From: Stenogyne calaminthoides
Lineage: Eukaryota > Streptophyta > Magnoliopsida > Lamiales > Lamiaceae
Direction of reading: 5' to 3'
Assembly: GCA_037126765.1 (NCBI GenBank)
Contig: JBBCBC010000053.1
Span: 124,001 to 188,000 of the forward strand
DNA: 64,000 bases
The notes under the pieces: model-generated
What the model was told of the DNA's origin: nothing
What the model saw: only the letters and a program-made list of their open reading frames with translations
The model's database searches: none
Made by a program: the position numbers and the translations under genes
Shown here: one piece after another, positions 1-11,987 of the stretch
Layout of the letters: the number at the start of each line of letters is the position of its first letter
How positions within the stretch are numbered: the first letter of the stretch is position 1

Positions 1-465
1 ATAACTTGTTTAAATTGAAAAGTATTACTTGTTTAAATAGAAAAGTATAACTTGTTTAATAGAAATGTATTACTTGATTAAATAGAAAAGTATACCTAGT
101 TAAATAGAAAAGTATAACTTTTTTAAATAGAAAAGTATTACTTGTTTAAATAGAAAAGTATAACTTGTTTAAAGAAAAGTATAACTTGTTAAATAGAAAA
201 GTATAACTTGTTAAATAGAAAAGTATAACTTGTTTAAATAGAAAAGTATTACTTGTTTAAATAGAAAAATATAACTTGTTAAATAGAAAAGTATAACTTG
301 TTTAAAGAAAAGTATAACTTGTTAAATAGAAAAGTATAACTTGTTTAAATAGAAAAGCATAACTTGTTTAAATAGAAAAGTATTACTTGATTAAATAGAA
401 AAGTATAACTTGTTTAAATAGAAAAGTATAACTTGTTTAAATAGAAAAGTATAACTTGTTTAAAA
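1..465. repeat. 23-bp AT-rich minisatellite
   Basis: About 20 head-to-tail copies of a unit close to TTTAAATAGAAAAGTATAAC plus TTG. Most units are 22-23 bp; some are shortened to about 18-20 bp by loss of TAAA or ATAG. Point changes such as TATTAC for TATAAC recur in several units, so blocks of units were duplicated together. The array is cut by the left window edge, so its full length is unknown. Confidence 0.95.
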
Positions 466-530
466 AAAATTGTAAAAAAACAAATTCTAGGACATATAGA
501 ATTAATTTCATTAAGTAAACGCAAGAAAGC

Positions 531-593
531 AAGTGCCCGAGCGGAATTGATCCCCGCTCAGGCGCCCAAGGTCCCGTGTTTGGTCCCCAATGG
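531..593 (+). other. tRNA-like SINE head, degenerate copy 1
   Basis: This stretch resembles the better preserved tRNA-like sequence 140 bp downstream. Both share the CCGCTC.GGCGCCCA core followed by a T-arm-like region. The B box here is eroded (GTGTTTGGTCCCC). Two such heads in tandem suggest a dimeric or doubly inserted tRNA-derived SINE. No anticodon arm can be trusted, so this is not called as a functional tRNA. Confidence 0.45.
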
Positions 594-667
594 GAACGAA
601 TAATTGCCTCATTTAATTGGGAGGCTTGGTGTTTATATATGAGTTGTTTTGTGATTAGGTTCAGGAT

Positions 668-746
668 GGTCTGTGGCTCGGGTGGTTTGGTGGCCGCTCG
701 GGCGCCCATCGGGCCCGGGTTCGAACCACAGCTAACCCTTTTTTTT
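668..746 (+). other. tRNA-like SINE head or tRNA pseudogene, copy 2
   Basis: A pol III A-box-like motif (TGGCTCGGGTGGTTTGG) is followed by a canonical B box GGTTCGAACC at 719-728. CTGTGG (671-676) and CCACAG (726-731) can pair as an acceptor-like stem. The span is about 61 nt, too short for a full tRNA. A T-rich run that could end pol III transcription follows at 739-746. This fits a tRNA-derived SINE head better than an active tRNA gene. Confidence 0.5.
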
Positions 747-1154
747 CTCGAAAATTCACGATTTATCGACGGTTTTAGCGACGACCCGCGTGGTCACTAA
801 TAGCGACGATAATTTACCGTCTCTATTCCGTCACTAGTTAGCAACGGTTATAGCGACGAATATTTCTGGTCGCTAATAGCGACGTTTAACTACCGTTGTT
901 GATTGTCGACGTCTTTAGCGACGGTTTGGCGATGAGTTTTCTAACCCCGGTCCCAACCCAGAAAACCGTCGCCAAAACCGTCGCTAAGTAGGAACGGTTA
1001 TGTGTCGTCGCTACTTAGCGACGGTTTCACAATAACCGTCGCTAAAGTCTAGCGACCATCATTTTCTCGACGGTCATTAAACCGTCGCTACTATGTGTAG
1101 CGACGATTTTTTCCGTCGCTAAAACCGTCGTTAAATACCATCTTTTTTGTAGTG
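747..1154. mobile_element. CACTA-like transposon terminus with subterminal repeats
   Basis: The right boundary reads, on the minus strand, CACTACAAAAAAGATGG, a standard start for plant CACTA (En/Spm) elements. Inward lie more than ten copies of a TAGCGACGG / CCGTCGCTA motif in both orientations, the expected subterminal transposase-binding repeats. I see no matching CACTA terminus on the left, so this is a truncated or internally deleted element. No transposase coding remains. Confidence 0.65.
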
Positions 1155-2660
1155 TCCTAGTAATAAGTAATTAAAGATAATGAGCTAAAATCCGTAAAAA
1201 AATAGATAATGAGCTAAATTTAATGAATAAATAAATTTAGCTAAATTTTCCCTTTATAACAACTAGTATATTACCCATCCGTTGCACGATTGGTGGGTAT
1301 AAAATAAATGATATGAAGTTTATTTATTTTCGTGTTAAATGAATTGAAAAGAATCATTTTATCTATAGGCTATAAGTATATATTTTTTTCCTTAAACTCT
1401 TCATTTTTTAATTTACATATGTAAGAATTGTTTTTTTTTCCAATGCAGTGCATGCTTTGTGAACATTTTTTGTTTTTTTAATCAGGCATGGAAACGGGTG
1501 ATGCTCCAAATGTTGAAAAGTTTACATTAATAAATAATGTAAATTTAAAATGCATTTTTTTTCTTTTCAATTTTAAATTATTTTCTTATAAACCACGTTG
1601 ATTGTGACATGTTGTCGCCATTTCCATTGCATATTAAAAAATTTAAACTACCCCGCCTAGTTACTTTGGACATGACAACACATAACTATCCATAATTGAA
1701 ATTGACATCTTTAAGAAAGATCAAGGTTCTTAACTAATTGTCTTTAACTCTTACTAATGGACATACCATAAGATATCATTAGTCAAAAATATCTTCTCTA
1801 AAACTTTAAAGAGGGCCTACTATGATGAAGTCAACGTCATTTTCGAAATCAACGCTCTTTGTCCTGTATTTGTTTCAATTATTATTTTTCTTAAAAATGA
1901 GGGTACCGGGCTTTATCACAATCAACCTAGTGCCGTTTTATAGTCCAACTAATAATTTCATTTAAAACTTGTTAACCTAATAATTTAAGTCTAATACAAT
2001 AGAACATGAAACTAATTTTTAGTAATTGAACTAATCAATTTGAATCTCATATCATGTACGATAATCATACAAGTAAGTATATAAATCGAGCTTTATCACA
2101 ATCAAGCTAGTGTCGTTTTATAGTCCAACTATTAATGTCAACTAATAATTTAAATTTAAAATTATTTGATTAATAATTCAAGTCTAATGCTAATAGTACA
2201 TGAAACTAATTTATAGTAATTGGACTAATCAATTTAAATCACATATCATGTAAAATAATCATACAAATAAGTTTATAAATTGTAGATTTTCATAAGTAAT
2301 TCTACAGTTTCGAACTATCCACTTACAAAAATCACTAAATTAATCTCATATCACTAATAATTACATACAAAATTAACTTTTTTTTGTCTTATTCACTGTA
2401 ATTGACTAAAATTCTATTATTAAAAAGTTATCTTATTCCCTTCAAATATTAATAAACAACTTCTCCATTAAAATCCGTATCAAAGTCAAATGAGTAATCT
2501 AAAAAAGACGGAGGGGGCAACTTATTTTTTAAAAAATATATATTAAATGCAAAAAAAAATTATTTATAATTTCTTTATGATATTTTACTATTAGTTATGT
2601 ATTAATAGATCCGGTTAAAAAATAATATTAAAAAATAAAAAATACTAAAAAAAAGTATAT
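1155..2660. other. AT-rich intergenic DNA without a recognised gene
   Basis: No supported coding region. A sentence-like stretch around the phrase TAGTCCAACTA occurs twice (about 1900-2070 and 2090-2260) with similar surroundings, so a segment of roughly 170 bp was tandemly duplicated and then diverged. A Helitron-like terminus near its left side is listed separately. Confidence 0.5.
1263..1300 (-). mobile_element. Helitron 3'-terminus-like sequence
   Basis: Read on the minus strand the sequence ends GGGTAATATACTAG followed by TT, preceded by a short imperfect hairpin with arms like ACCCACC and GGATGGGT around a GTGCAAC loop. A GC-rich hairpin about 10 nt before CTRR and a T at the target site is the usual Helitron 3' end. 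The partner 5' end (TC) was not found, so this is only a candidate. Confidence 0.4.
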
Positions 2661-2663
2661 GTG

Positions 2664-2752
2664 TTGTAGATGAGAGGGATTGAACCTTGTACCTCTCGCG
2701 TGTAAAGAAGACAAAAACAACATTAACTATATTATTTGAGCTACATCCCATT
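2664..2752 (-). mobile_element. tRNA-derived SINE head
   Basis: On the minus strand an A-box-like GATGTAGCTCAAAT lies near 2735-2750, and a B box GGTTCAATCCC lies at 2676-2686 (reverse complement), with GAGAGGTACAA before it. This spacing and order match the 5' tRNA-related part of plant SINEs. The flanks are A/T runs and no body sequence was identified. Confidence 0.5.
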
Positions 2753-2933
2753 CATTAATATTTTAAAAAAAATTATAATAATTTTTTGGCCCAATATTTT
2801 GTTATTAGATAAGTATAGATTTTTCCTTTGTTCACTTTTCAAAATTTCAAACTAAATTTAATGATATTCATTAACATTATAATATTTACACATGACTTCA
2901 AAAATTTAAGTCAGCCCAATATATTTATGATAT

Positions 2934-4475
2934 TGTTAGTGTTAGTGTCCTAGAGACAATCTATTGTAAGGACATAATACTCGATGATATTCTGTTTGAT
3001 TTAATATTATAGTTCATTTAATATTAATGTATTACAATACACTTGATTGAATATTATGTTTGATTGTTTGCATTTATTCATGCAAGTGTTCCCATGAGTC
3101 ATTGTTGTCATTGAGGTTGTGAGAACTCAGATGACTTAAGCATGATTCTCAAATGGTCTCGATCAAGGATCATCAAGAATGGGATATTGATGATGTAATT
3201 GAGATTGGTGTGCAATCTGCATCATACTCTTAGAGAGTGTAGTAAGATCTCACTTACTACGAGATACTAGGTATCTCATGATGGATGCACAGATACCTTA
3301 GAGGGTATTGGTATACCCATCCGAGAAACCGTTTGATGTGGTTCCACAATATGTGTCTACGAGTGTCTCGGTTAGTGGGAGCGATGTAATACTCCTTTGA
3401 CTTGAGGTCAATACGCACGACATGTGTGGAGTAATGAACTTTGACCATGACCTGACGCTTGCACCCTTCCATGGGTAGATATTGCTTGGATTGGGTTCAT
3501 TACGAAATGCATGTGCGTGTATTTAAGTCAAGAATATGATTCATTCCTCAATGTGGATTTAGATAGAATACTCATCTTCTCATCATAATTGGATCAAAGA
3601 CATCAGTCGATGCACGTCAACTTGGACTTTGTGGCCAAGTGTGACATAAGTGATCAATTAGTGATTAGAGATAATATGATTAAGTTATTTGAATAGACAT
3701 TTCATCATGTTCAAGACTAATCGAGTATTCGTGAATGAAAGGAAGATATCGCAATAGCCCATGTTTCAGTTACAGGTAGTTGCACGTTTCTTGCAACGTA
3801 CCTCATATATTGAGAATGTCTGATTTATTGTCTAGGGTTCAATTAAGACTGTTAGTTTGACTAATCGCTCGATATATGATGGCTTAGGGGTCACACAACA
3901 AGTAATTTCCTTTTACGGATTATAGTTGGTTGATTAAGTATTAAATTGGATTTAATATTTAATTTATGGAGAATTAATTAATAATATATTAACTTGGAAT
4001 TAATTATTATTACTGTTTAATTAATTTAGATTTAATTAAATAGGAATTTCAAATAATATATGGAATATTATTGTAGGAAAATATATTTAGGAAAATCATA
4101 TCTAGAACATATGATTTTCAAGATTAGAAAATAATCGTCCTAATAAAGATTGCTTAATTTTTAAGTTGGGCTTCCCCTATATAAATGACATCCTATAGAT
4201 TCATTAAACAAACAAGAAAACCTAATTTCTCCATAAAATCTAGATTTAGAATTTTCCTAGCAAATTCATCTCGGGATTCAACGCTGACGAATCTGTGTAA
4301 ATCTGTGAAAGGGGATTACATGGATACCATAGTTGAGAAATCTGTCTACGAATTACGGTAAGGATTCTCTTTATGTTTAACGTAATCGTATTATGCAATT
4401 AATTATTCGTTATTGGTGAACTGCTTATTTCCGTTGCGCATGTATTATGTATTTACGTGCCTTTAAATTTTAACA
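2934..4475 (+). mobile_element. Solo LTR (probably Ty1/copia)
   Basis: The block starts TGTTAGTG and ends TTTTAACA, giving the standard TG...CA termini over 1542 bp. A TATA box (CTATATAAAT, about 4178-4187) lies some 290 bp before the right end, as expected for the U3/R boundary. No PBS, gag-pol or second LTR is adjacent. The 5-bp flanks GATAT and GCTAT match at four of five positions, consistent with an aged target duplication around a solo LTR. The reading frames inside are not genic. Confidence 0.65.
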
Positions 4476-6929
4476 GCTATATGATGACACTTAAATAACA
4501 ATATTTAAAAATGCAACATATCATCAAAAAGAATAAGGACGACACATCATTAGAAAAACTCTCTAATAAAGGGATATGTACTAATATAGGAGGATATGTA
4601 CTCACATTGACCCCAAAAAGTATGCATAAACCATTCAATCTTCTCTCTTGAAGTTGAAACTTGAAACAATACAACTAGATGTAAATATAATTTTTTATTG
4701 TTTTGTGTCATTAATATATAGATGGTCATGCTATTATACAAAAGTCATTTAATCTTCTATCATGAATACAAACTTAATAGATTTCCCATCAAAATTAGAA
4801 TTTTTTACTCAATAGAAATAACAATTGCTAATGCTTATGTTGATTTAATAATTAAATACTGTGAATAACAACTCTTTTTTTTTTTAAATTCAACATTCAT
4901 CTGAATAAATGTTAACAATCGAACTCTTTAAAGATAAGTACTAATTTTAAGAAAATAAATCAAATTTAATAAATTAAAAAATCTAATTAAAATTAATTTC
5001 GTAATAATTTTAATTTTGTAAGTCAACTAATAATTATACGAGATAGCTATAATGATATCGTCCCCATCACTTGTAATATACTAGTATTATTAAATATCAA
5101 TATGCAATATTAATATCAATATCAATATTCATTAATTTGTTGTATAAATTGAGCCTACTACGTTCTAATTTTTCATCATATTGACCAATAAAATGAGATC
5201 ATGTAAGAGAGGTAGAGTCCATATACTATTGGGATATAAAATATGTGTGGGTCTCTGCACGAAATTTATTGTTTTCTAAAAATAAATATATCATCTTTAT
5301 GATGTACGGATTCTTCTTAAAATATCACAACGCAAAGATCGGATTCGCACCCAAGAAAAAAGGTGCGATTCTCACATCTGTGTATCCGAATGTCACTTGG
5401 CTTAATCGGTAAATTATTAAATAAAATAAATTAATGGACACACGAATTCGATACACGAATTCATGCTAGATGTTTAAACATGGTCATGTTACTAAACATT
5501 AGATGTGTTATTTAATTGAACTTTATCATGTAATGCAACTTAAATTAACAATATGATATTTCGTTTAAGATTGAATTCATCATTATGATTTAATACATTG
5601 GTATTTGAATTGTTGTTTTGTTGCTTAATTAGATTAAATTATTGAATATTGTTAAGTTTTAAGGGGATACAATTTAAATTGCATCTTTAGATTTATATAT
5701 ATATTTTTAGGTGTTATATATAATAAATTATAAATAAATAGATGTATTTTTGATTTAATCGTCTTATTTTTTTTTTTAAATATATATCTCCAGATCCAGA
5801 TCGTATCGTATCAAGACCATTCGCTGACCCCGCATCCGTGCACCATAGATACCATGTGATCATATCTAATATTATCATAAATGGATAAATGAGTAATATA
5901 TTTTTAATTAAATAATCTAATGGTCATATATATTTATTTATTTATAGGATTTATATGCTATTTTAACTATAGGTGATTTAATTATATTTCTCCGTCTAAT
6001 ATTAAATTATTTCACATAAAATACTCAGCACATATATGTATTCGAGGTACTAAATAAACTATATTGAGATATAATATAATAGGAATTTACATTTACATAT
6101 AAGAGAGATGTGGTGGTTTGTGATTGGGTAATGAATTGTGAAGTCGAACTACAATAATATGGTATGACTAGTCAAAGAAGAACGTGGGTTGGACCATCAT
6201 GGCGTCACTTCACATACATAAGCAGAGTAGTTTTTTTTTTTTTTCTTAGTTTTTGCTTTACCAATAACATGGATTTATTTCCCGACTAGACAACTGCTAT
6301 TTGTCCGGTCGATTTTTCTTTTTTCGGTTAAAATTAAATTTTATTGAATATCTTTTGATTTTTTACTTCTATTTATCTTTAACTAGGTAGATACTAATCA
6401 GTAAAAATATTGTTATTAGGATTACATATTTATACATACAATAAATAAACAATTTCATCATTGACTGATGTTATGAAATTAAAAATGATGGGTTTTCTTC
6501 TATTTTCAAGGTACATTTGGTCCATAATTTTTTAATGAGAATGATAATTTCATTGATAATTGAAATAAATATATGGTATTTATGATAATAAATGGAAAGA
6601 GGTACCAATTCACCTCATTATATTTCGTCGAATTATATTATATATTTAAAAAATGGTATTCCACTCTATGTTCATAGTCTAGATTAATGACATATGAAAT
6701 TAATAAAAATATTGAACGAACCACTATAACTATGGGTCCATGAAAAATTTAGAAAGTAAAATATACTTGAAGCATAAAAAAAATAATACAGAGAAACTGA
6801 TCTGACATTTCGCAGGAGATAATAAATCTAAAAATTTGTTAATTGTCTTGTAATTATTTCTCCTTAATCATTTTATCATTTCTCGCTCAATAATATATAA
6901 TAATTTTTTGTTTGCCTGTTTTATTTTAT
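4476..6929. other. AT-rich intergenic DNA, no gene seen
   Basis: No credible coding sequence on either strand. Around 5267-5840 there is a less AT-rich stretch (GATCGGATTCGCACCC and ACCCCGCATCCGTGCACC) that looks like old repeat sequence of unknown type. The motif GTAATATACTAG at about 5073-5084 resembles the tip of the Helitron-like end at 1263 in the opposite orientation, but it lacks a clear hairpin. Confidence 0.5.
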
Positions 6930-7398
6930 TGCAAAATACATCTTCAAGTTCTTAAACTATTATTTTTTATTTTGAAAGGTCCATAAACTATTTTTAGTTT
7001 TAAAAAATCCCTGAACTATTAAATTTTATTTTGTAAGGTCCCTAAACTAATTTTTTATTTAATTAAGTCCCTAAACTATTGATTTTTGTTTCAACCAGTC
7101 CTTCTTTACGGAATTTTCTAAATAATCTAACGAAACAATTAAGTAAAACTATGGTCTACATTGACAATTTTGAGAATGATGATGTGCATATTTACTTAAC
7201 GGTTCTGTTAGATGATTAAAAAAAAAGGACAACGTGAAACAAAAATCAATAATTTAGGGACCTCATTAAATAAAAAAATAGTTTGAGGACTTTTCGAAAT
7301 AAAAATTAATAATTTAGAGGCTTCTTCAAACAAAAAATAGTTTGGGACCTTTCAAAAACAAAAAGTAATAATTTAGGGACCTAAAGATACATTTTGCC
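6930..7398. mobile_element. Mutator-like foldback MITE
   Basis: Long terminal inverted repeats: the left end TGCAAAATACATCTTCAAG matches the reverse complement of the right end GGCAAAATGTATCTTTAGG. Complementarity continues for about 200 bp per side through repeated CCCTAAACTATT motifs. The 9-bp flanks TTATTTTAT (6921-6929 and 7399-7407) are identical, the target-duplication length typical of Mutator-like transposition. There is no coding capacity. Confidence 0.8.
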
Positions 7399-9541
7399 TT
7401 ATTTTATTTATGTTTTATCTTCTATGCATCATGTCTATGTGTCATGCATTTGGCAGCGAAAATGCATGCAATTATATCATTTGAAGTGAACAAAAGGATC
7501 ATGTATTTGTCATATGAGCATACGCTAGATCTAAGAAATTATAGTACAAGATTTAAATTTATCCGCTTTAATACTTCCACCATCTTAAAAGAATTTGGTC
7601 TATTAAGTAGGGTTAGCTATAGATAAATGGCAAGTGATTATATCCACATCATAATCTATTTAGAAAGTAACAATTTATTGTACTGAAATTTGTGATTGAT
7701 TACACTTAAAATGTGAAATTATATTTTACGAATACAGATTGCACATTTTAAATGTAATAAGTTGTCATTGCAACAAGTTATAAGTTTTTAAAATAAATTA
7801 TATAGTGTATTTGGTGCATAGAAGAGCCACTCAAAATGAAGTATGTCTCTTGTGCATAAGGTGCACCCTGCAACTAAAATGCATTCTTAAAATGTTAAAT
7901 AACTTGCATTCTTAAAAGCATTTGAGTTCTTTCCGAAAAGCCATAGCAGTATGTATCCTGTCAGATCTGTACATTCATCGGTATTAGTTGGGTTCCAGAT
8001 CGCATTGGGCTAGCGCGATCTGAGACCCTTGAAGAGTAGATCGTCGACCTTTAATTCTGAAAGTTTTAGATTGTCTTTTATTTTGTAGGTATTAGATCTA
8101 AGTTATCTGTGTAATCCCTATAATAATTATATTACTCTGTTGTCATCCGTCACCTTTCTTGATCGTGCGGTCCCTGATTTCCCTCCTTAGTTGAGAGCCT
8201 TGGATTCATTTCTGAGTTGAAAACCTTTTGTTTAATGTATTTCCTGAGTTGAGAGCTTGATTTTAGTTTTTCATCGTGTCATCTTATGAAGACAATCTTT
8301 AGTGTCAAGTTTATAACAACAGAGGCATCGAAAATCAAATCAGAGAAAGTGGTTTTAATTACATTGTGAATGTGGTGGATCGACGGATGGAACGATTAAT
8401 AGTGACCGACGAGTGGAACAATCAATAGTAGGGGTGTTGCCAGTGATTATATGGTGAAAATAACTTGTAAAACTATACTTAAGCAACTTAATGATTACGT
8501 GATTTATCTTATTCGTAAAAAAATCAATGATTTGGCTCATTATTTTGTTAGGGCGATTGAGTTATTCCCAAGTTCTTAGTATTGGGTCGAGCCTCCAACT
8601 ATTGTGAATGATCTTCTCGATGATTTTTGCATTTAAGTTATAAAGTTATTTTGTTTAAAAAAAACATTTAAATTATATAATGCATTTGGTACATACAAAA
8701 CTTTATACAAACTTTATACGGTTTAGACTAGCTTATATACTTTTTAAGTAAAAATTACTCATCAAGTCATAAAGAAAACTCAAAGTTGACACAGGATAAC
8801 ACTCTTTCAGGAAAATACATTAAGAGGTTTTGTTTGTGAATCCATTAATGCCTAGCTACTACTATATATATAATTAGCCAATATGTTAGTAAAAGATGCC
8901 ATTTCACTGCTCGAAAAACAGAATATGTTTAAGTATACCAAAAAATAGCCAAAATAGTATGCAAATTTAAAACAATCACGGACAACTTTATAACGCAAGA
9001 TCCAATACTTAGGTTATTTGTTAGTTAAACAATTTTTTTAATTAGCTTATTAAAGTTTTTAAGTGAACTCAATCTTTATATGCACTATACTTATTCTAAT
9101 AGCTATTTTTTTGTCTCTATTATCTCAGAAGAATTCCCAATTATATCCTATTGGGTAGGTTAAATAATGAATTCAGATAGTACTTTAATAGAACCCACAC
9201 ACTGCTGCAATAGGGTCCATTCTTTTTTATATACTTTGAATTATATAACTAGTTATGATAAATGAAATGACTATTTTGTTTAGTCTCTGTAACAGCCCTA
9301 AACAAGTACATTTCCTCATCTCTTGGATCTTGCAATTTATGAGACTGTAAATATATTTGAGCATTCCGAGATCCATATATTAGATATTATTTATCTATAA
9401 TAATATTACTAAGATTTGTCCAATTGATCATCCATAAAAGATACTATGAGTTCATGAAATAGATGAGTATGATCAAATGGCACAAATTTTTATTCGGCTA
9501 GCATAGTGGTAATAGTATGTTATACCAACTATGAAAAAATA
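7399..9541. other. Intergenic DNA with MITE and possible LINE 3'-UTR remnants
   Basis: 7815-7935 contains GTGCATAAGGTGCAC and TGCATTCTTAAAA motifs related to a MITE family better preserved near 25.7, 44.1, 59.9 and 60.2 kb. 7960-8640 (repeated phrase TGAGTTGAGAGC, then GGGTCGAGCCTCC and a final A-rich run) resembles a transposon 3' untranslated region, possibly LINE, but no reverse transcriptase frame is attached. Nothing else was recognised. Confidence 0.35.
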
Positions 9542-9828
9542 TACTACCTCCATCCCATTCTTTAAGAGTTTCTGACTGTTCATAAAAATTTATTAGAATA
9601 GTAATAAAGTGATAAAGTAGAAAAAGTTGTTTATTAGTATTTTATGTGATAAAGTGATAAAGTAATGGGTAGTTGAGAGTAGAATGAGTTGTTTATTAGT
9701 ATTTTATGTAATAAAGTGAAAAATAATAAAGTAGAAAGAATTGTTTATTAGTATTTTAAAAAGTTTCTCTTAAAGATTGAGACAAAAATAATGACAAGTT
9801 TCTCTTAAAGAATGGGATGGAAGGAGTA
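9542..9828. mobile_element. Stowaway-type MITE
   Basis: Ends are TACTACCTCCATCCCATTC and, inverted, TACTCCTTCCATCCCATTC, the Stowaway (Tc1/mariner) terminal consensus with TA target dinucleotides. The interior is AT-rich and carries repeated GATAAAGTGATAAAGTA and TTGTTTATTAGTATTTTA phrases, usual for this family. It is non-coding. Confidence 0.85.
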
Positions 9829-10116
9829 ACTTTTTGTCGAGCCCAATTTTATTTGTAAGTTTGATTCTTACCATTAATAGTAACAACGGTGTACGATGAA
9901 CATGATGCATATAATATTTTATCTTATTCAACATAATCGTATAATATGTTATACCAAATTGATCGTGAAGTTAATTTATTTTCAGTTATTTTTTTAGAAA
10001 TTATTAGTTGCTATAAGTGGAATTTTAAGAATTTAATATAAAATATAATATTTAGGAGCAATATTTCAACTAGCGGAATCCAGATTAGAGTTAGCTTTTG
10101 TTGTAGAAATTGGTTT

Positions 10117-10293
10117 AAATCAATTTAAATCGTATTTAATTGATTACTTATTGGAGAGTTGGATATTCAAATCGAATTAATTGATTATTTATTGGAGAGT
10201 TGGATATTCAAATCCTATTTAATTGATTATATATTGGAGAGTTGGATATTCAAATCCTATTTAATTGATTGTATATTGCAGAGTTGGATATTA
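10117..10293. repeat. 42-bp tandem repeat, about four copies
   Basis: Four successive units contain ATTGGAGAGTTGGATATTC followed by AAATC and an ATTTAATTGATTA block, with a period of about 41-42 bp. Units differ by a few substitutions (the last reads ATTGCAGAG). The array ends about 115 bp before the hAT element. Confidence 0.85.
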
Positions 10294-10408
10294 GTCTTTG
10301 GCCAATTATTTTAGAACTTTAATTAATTCTCAGAAAATTTAACAATATACGGTCTAACACGGGTTGCTTGCTTGTCCGGCTATATATAGCGAAGCTTTCC
10401 AGTGTTGG

Positions 10409-11277
10409 TAGCATTGTTAATCCGGGCCGGGCTAAACGGGCCGGCCCGTTTAAACCTATTATATGCAGGGTTAGGGCCGAGCAATGGGAGGCCCGTTTAA
10501 AATCGGGCCTTTTTGGCCCGGACCGATTAGCCCGCGGGCTAAACGGGCTAGCCCGCGGGTTAACCGGGCCAACCCGTTTAGCCCGTTTATATTTATATAT
10601 ACTCAATTTTTTTATTTTTTTATTTTTTAATTAATTTTTTTTAAAGTTTTTTCACAAATTTAAATAAGGCAAAAATCAATTATGGCCCATCAATTACAAA
10701 TTAAATATTTCTATTTGATTTAGTCAATTAATAATTAATCCTCTCCAATTCAATATTTTTTAACAGTTTTGAATTTCTATTGAATTGAATAAATAAGTAA
10801 AATATTAATCCAATATAAAATAATAATATAATATTTTTATAAATTCTATTATGAAATTTGTTCATAATATGAAACTGATATCATTATAATTATAAATTAA
10901 TATTATGGTATTAATTTATAAATGTGATGATACAAATTTTATATTATTAACTAATTTCATGGGAACTTTGCTCAATTATGTTATTAAAGATGATGTAAAC
11001 TAATTTTATATTTTGAACATTTGTTATTAAAGATGATGGGGCAGTCTGAATCGAAATTTTTGTCATTATGTAATGTTAATGTTTGAACAATTTTTTTTTA
11101 AATTTTTTTGGGAGCCAGTTAGGTGGCCCGTTTAGCCCGCAACCCGCTAAGGTTAGGGTTAGGTCTCAACTATTAGAGGCCCGTTTAAAATGAACCGCTT
11201 AAGGCCCGGGACCGTTTGGCCCGTAGCCCTGTAGGGCTGACCCTAATGGGTTAGGGCCGACCCGTTTAACAATACTA
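10409..11277. mobile_element. Non-autonomous hAT-type transposon with 8-bp TSD
   Basis: Terminal inverted repeats TAGCATTGTTAATCCGGGCC and TAGTATTGTTAAACGGGTCG bound an 869-bp element. The 8-bp flanks AGTGTTGG (10401-10408 and 11278-11285) are identical, the hAT signature. Both subterminal regions (about 200 and 160 bp) are crowded with GC-rich motifs such as CCCGTTTA, GGGCTAAACGGG and GGCCCG in both orientations. The AT-rich middle has no transposase. The long reading frames on both strands over the GC-rich arm are a by-product of this composition. Confidence 0.9.
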
Positions 11278-11987
11278 AGTGTTGGTGTGTTTTAGACTAT
11301 GTGATGTTGCTTCTAATTAAAGACCAACACATTTCATATTTGGGAATGTCACATCAAATCCAAGAGCACTAGTCAGAACGTGTTCATTTTGCTGGGAAAG
11401 GACTAACCATGATTAAACTAGGTTGCAACTCTATTTGTTCAAATCTTATATTTTACTTTGCTCGAAGATTCAATTCCGGTCTTTGAATTCAAACATTCCT
11501 AAAACTGCCTCTTGTGGAAGTTATCATCTTTAGCCACCTGACAAATTTGGAAACTACGAAGGTCTTTGATTCTAATATTTTTGTTTTCTTTTCTTCTATA
11601 AGTCATTGTTTAGGTAACTTTAAACTTAATTAATAATCGCAAAACAAACATCGTTTCTCCTATTATTTGAATGATGACATATGAGGGAACCCCTTCATCC
11701 TCCACCACTGAAACCAAAAAGAATATAAATCTCAACTAAACTCAAATATCGATTTCCCAAAAACTATATATTAACCGTCCTACATAAAACTCCTAATTAA
11801 AATTTAACTAAATTTATCTAACGAAATTAATAATTGAATAAAACTGTCTAACTAAATAATAATCTATAGAATAGTCTAATCTAAATAGAGTAACACTCCT
11901 GTTTGTCATATCTATATATGAACTCTATCATGCATAAAAAGTTTCAATTGTTTAAAAATATAAAATATTTTTTAAATAGTAAAAGTT
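11278..11987. other. Intergenic DNA, no gene recognised
   Basis: No coding sequence or repeat family was recognised between the hAT element and the outer inverted arm near 12 kb. Confidence 0.5.

Noticed and set aside
1..465. Regular repeat that might be taken for a CRISPR array
   Set aside because: Units are contiguous with no unique spacers, and the context is a plant nuclear genome; it is a minisatellite.
668..746. Functional tRNA gene
   Set aside because: The B box is good, but the span is too short for D, anticodon and T arms together; a second, more degenerate copy lies nearby.
10319..10634. Overlapping 95-aa and 88-aa frames on both strands
   Set aside because: They lie in the GC-rich subterminal repeats of the hAT element and consist of Arg/Pro/Gly-rich low-complexity sequence.
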